From assembly GCF_003351025.1 (NCBI RefSeq), contig NZ_QPCG01000001.1:999949-1063948 (forward strand): a stretch of DNA of 64,000 bases, read 5' to 3'. The notes beneath the pieces were generated by a model. It ran no database searches and was not told the DNA's origin. It was given only the letters and a program-made list of their open reading frames with translations. The translations under genes were made by a program, and so were the position numbers. Shown in pieces: positions 63,953 through 64,000 of this stretch (positions within the stretch are counted from its first letter, which is position 1; every line of letters begins with the position of its first letter). This DNA comes from Mucilaginibacter endophyticus. GTDB taxonomy: Bacteria; Bacteroidota; Bacteroidia; Sphingobacteriales; Sphingobacteriaceae.

Positions 63953-64000
63953 TTAAAAGGAAACGTTCAAACCAAAAGAGTAGATTTTATTTTGCGGGTA
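63953..64000 (-). CDS. SusC-type transporter, last 15 codons only
   Basis: The minus-strand frame from the window edge reads YPQNKIYSFGLNVSF followed by TAA at 63955-63953. That is the typical C-terminal strand of a SusC barrel with a terminal Phe. The gene continues beyond the window and precedes susD. Confidence 0.85.
   Translation of the reverse strand, partial: YPQNKIYSFGLNVSF

Overview
The window is typical Bacteroidota chromosome. It most resembles a soil or plant-associated Sphingobacteriaceae genome such as Mucilaginibacter or Pedobacter; this is inferred from gene content, not from a marker gene. The supporting signs are two SusC/SusD loci, a GLPGLI protein, many secreted glycoside hydrolases, LytS/LytTR and hybrid-style signalling genes, Bacteroidota promoters of the form TTG-N20-TAnnTTTG, and several families of dispersed palindromic repeats. 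About 54 protein genes, one tRNA gene, one cobalamin riboswitch and roughly ten repeat copies can be supported.

Region by region: 1-2000 is a PAS histidine kinase and a response regulator fused to a cyclic-nucleotide-binding-like domain (cut by the window edge). 2187-4380 holds two secreted proteins of unknown role. 4759-12723 is a glycan-utilisation locus: SusC, SusD, a GH92 alpha-mannosidase and a secreted glycerophosphodiesterase. 12856-14506 has an AraC regulator and a UPF0175/DUF3368 toxin-antitoxin-like pair. 14531-18177 (minus) is an FNR-like regulator plus a lipoprotein / membrane protein / histidine kinase / NarL regulator operon. That operon is divergent from a PixA/AidA-type inclusion-body protein at 18587. 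19264-24474 carries a GyrI-like protein, a propeller protein, an SRPBCC protein and a Pif1-like helicase flanked by two copies of a ~130-bp palindromic repeat. 24789-27071 is a GH3 glycosidase under a probable LacI-type operator. A tRNA-Gly(GCC) gene follows.

28009-30823 (minus) carries an SDR-AraC pair with a good AraC-type direct-repeat site, and a VOC protein with a small orphan gene. 31067-37770 has a YVTN propeller, an acyltransferase and a 1213-residue alpha-L-rhamnosidase, separated by repeat-rich spacers. 38048-45896 has a cupin, a CHAD protein, a secreted hydrolase, a PTPS/QueD enzyme, metE with its B12 riboswitch, a divergent Lrp/AsnC regulator and a glycosyltransferase. 46132-49674 is a prpBCD methylcitrate operon. 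49733-57392 has a phospholipase-D-like protein and an outer-membrane barrel/GLPGLI pair divergent from a LytS/LytTR two-component system. 57411-62199 has a small orphan protein, a single-domain response regulator, a secreted glycosidase-like protein and a membrane histidine kinase. The right edge is a second SusD and the last 15 codons of its SusC.

Functionally the window combines capture and degradation of plant or fungal glycans (mannose, glucose and rhamnose linkages), propionate oxidation through methylcitrate, B12-responsive methionine synthesis and dense signal transduction. The least understood parts are the PixA-linked signalling operon, the GLPGLI/barrel pair with its own LytTR system, and the recurring palindromic elements.
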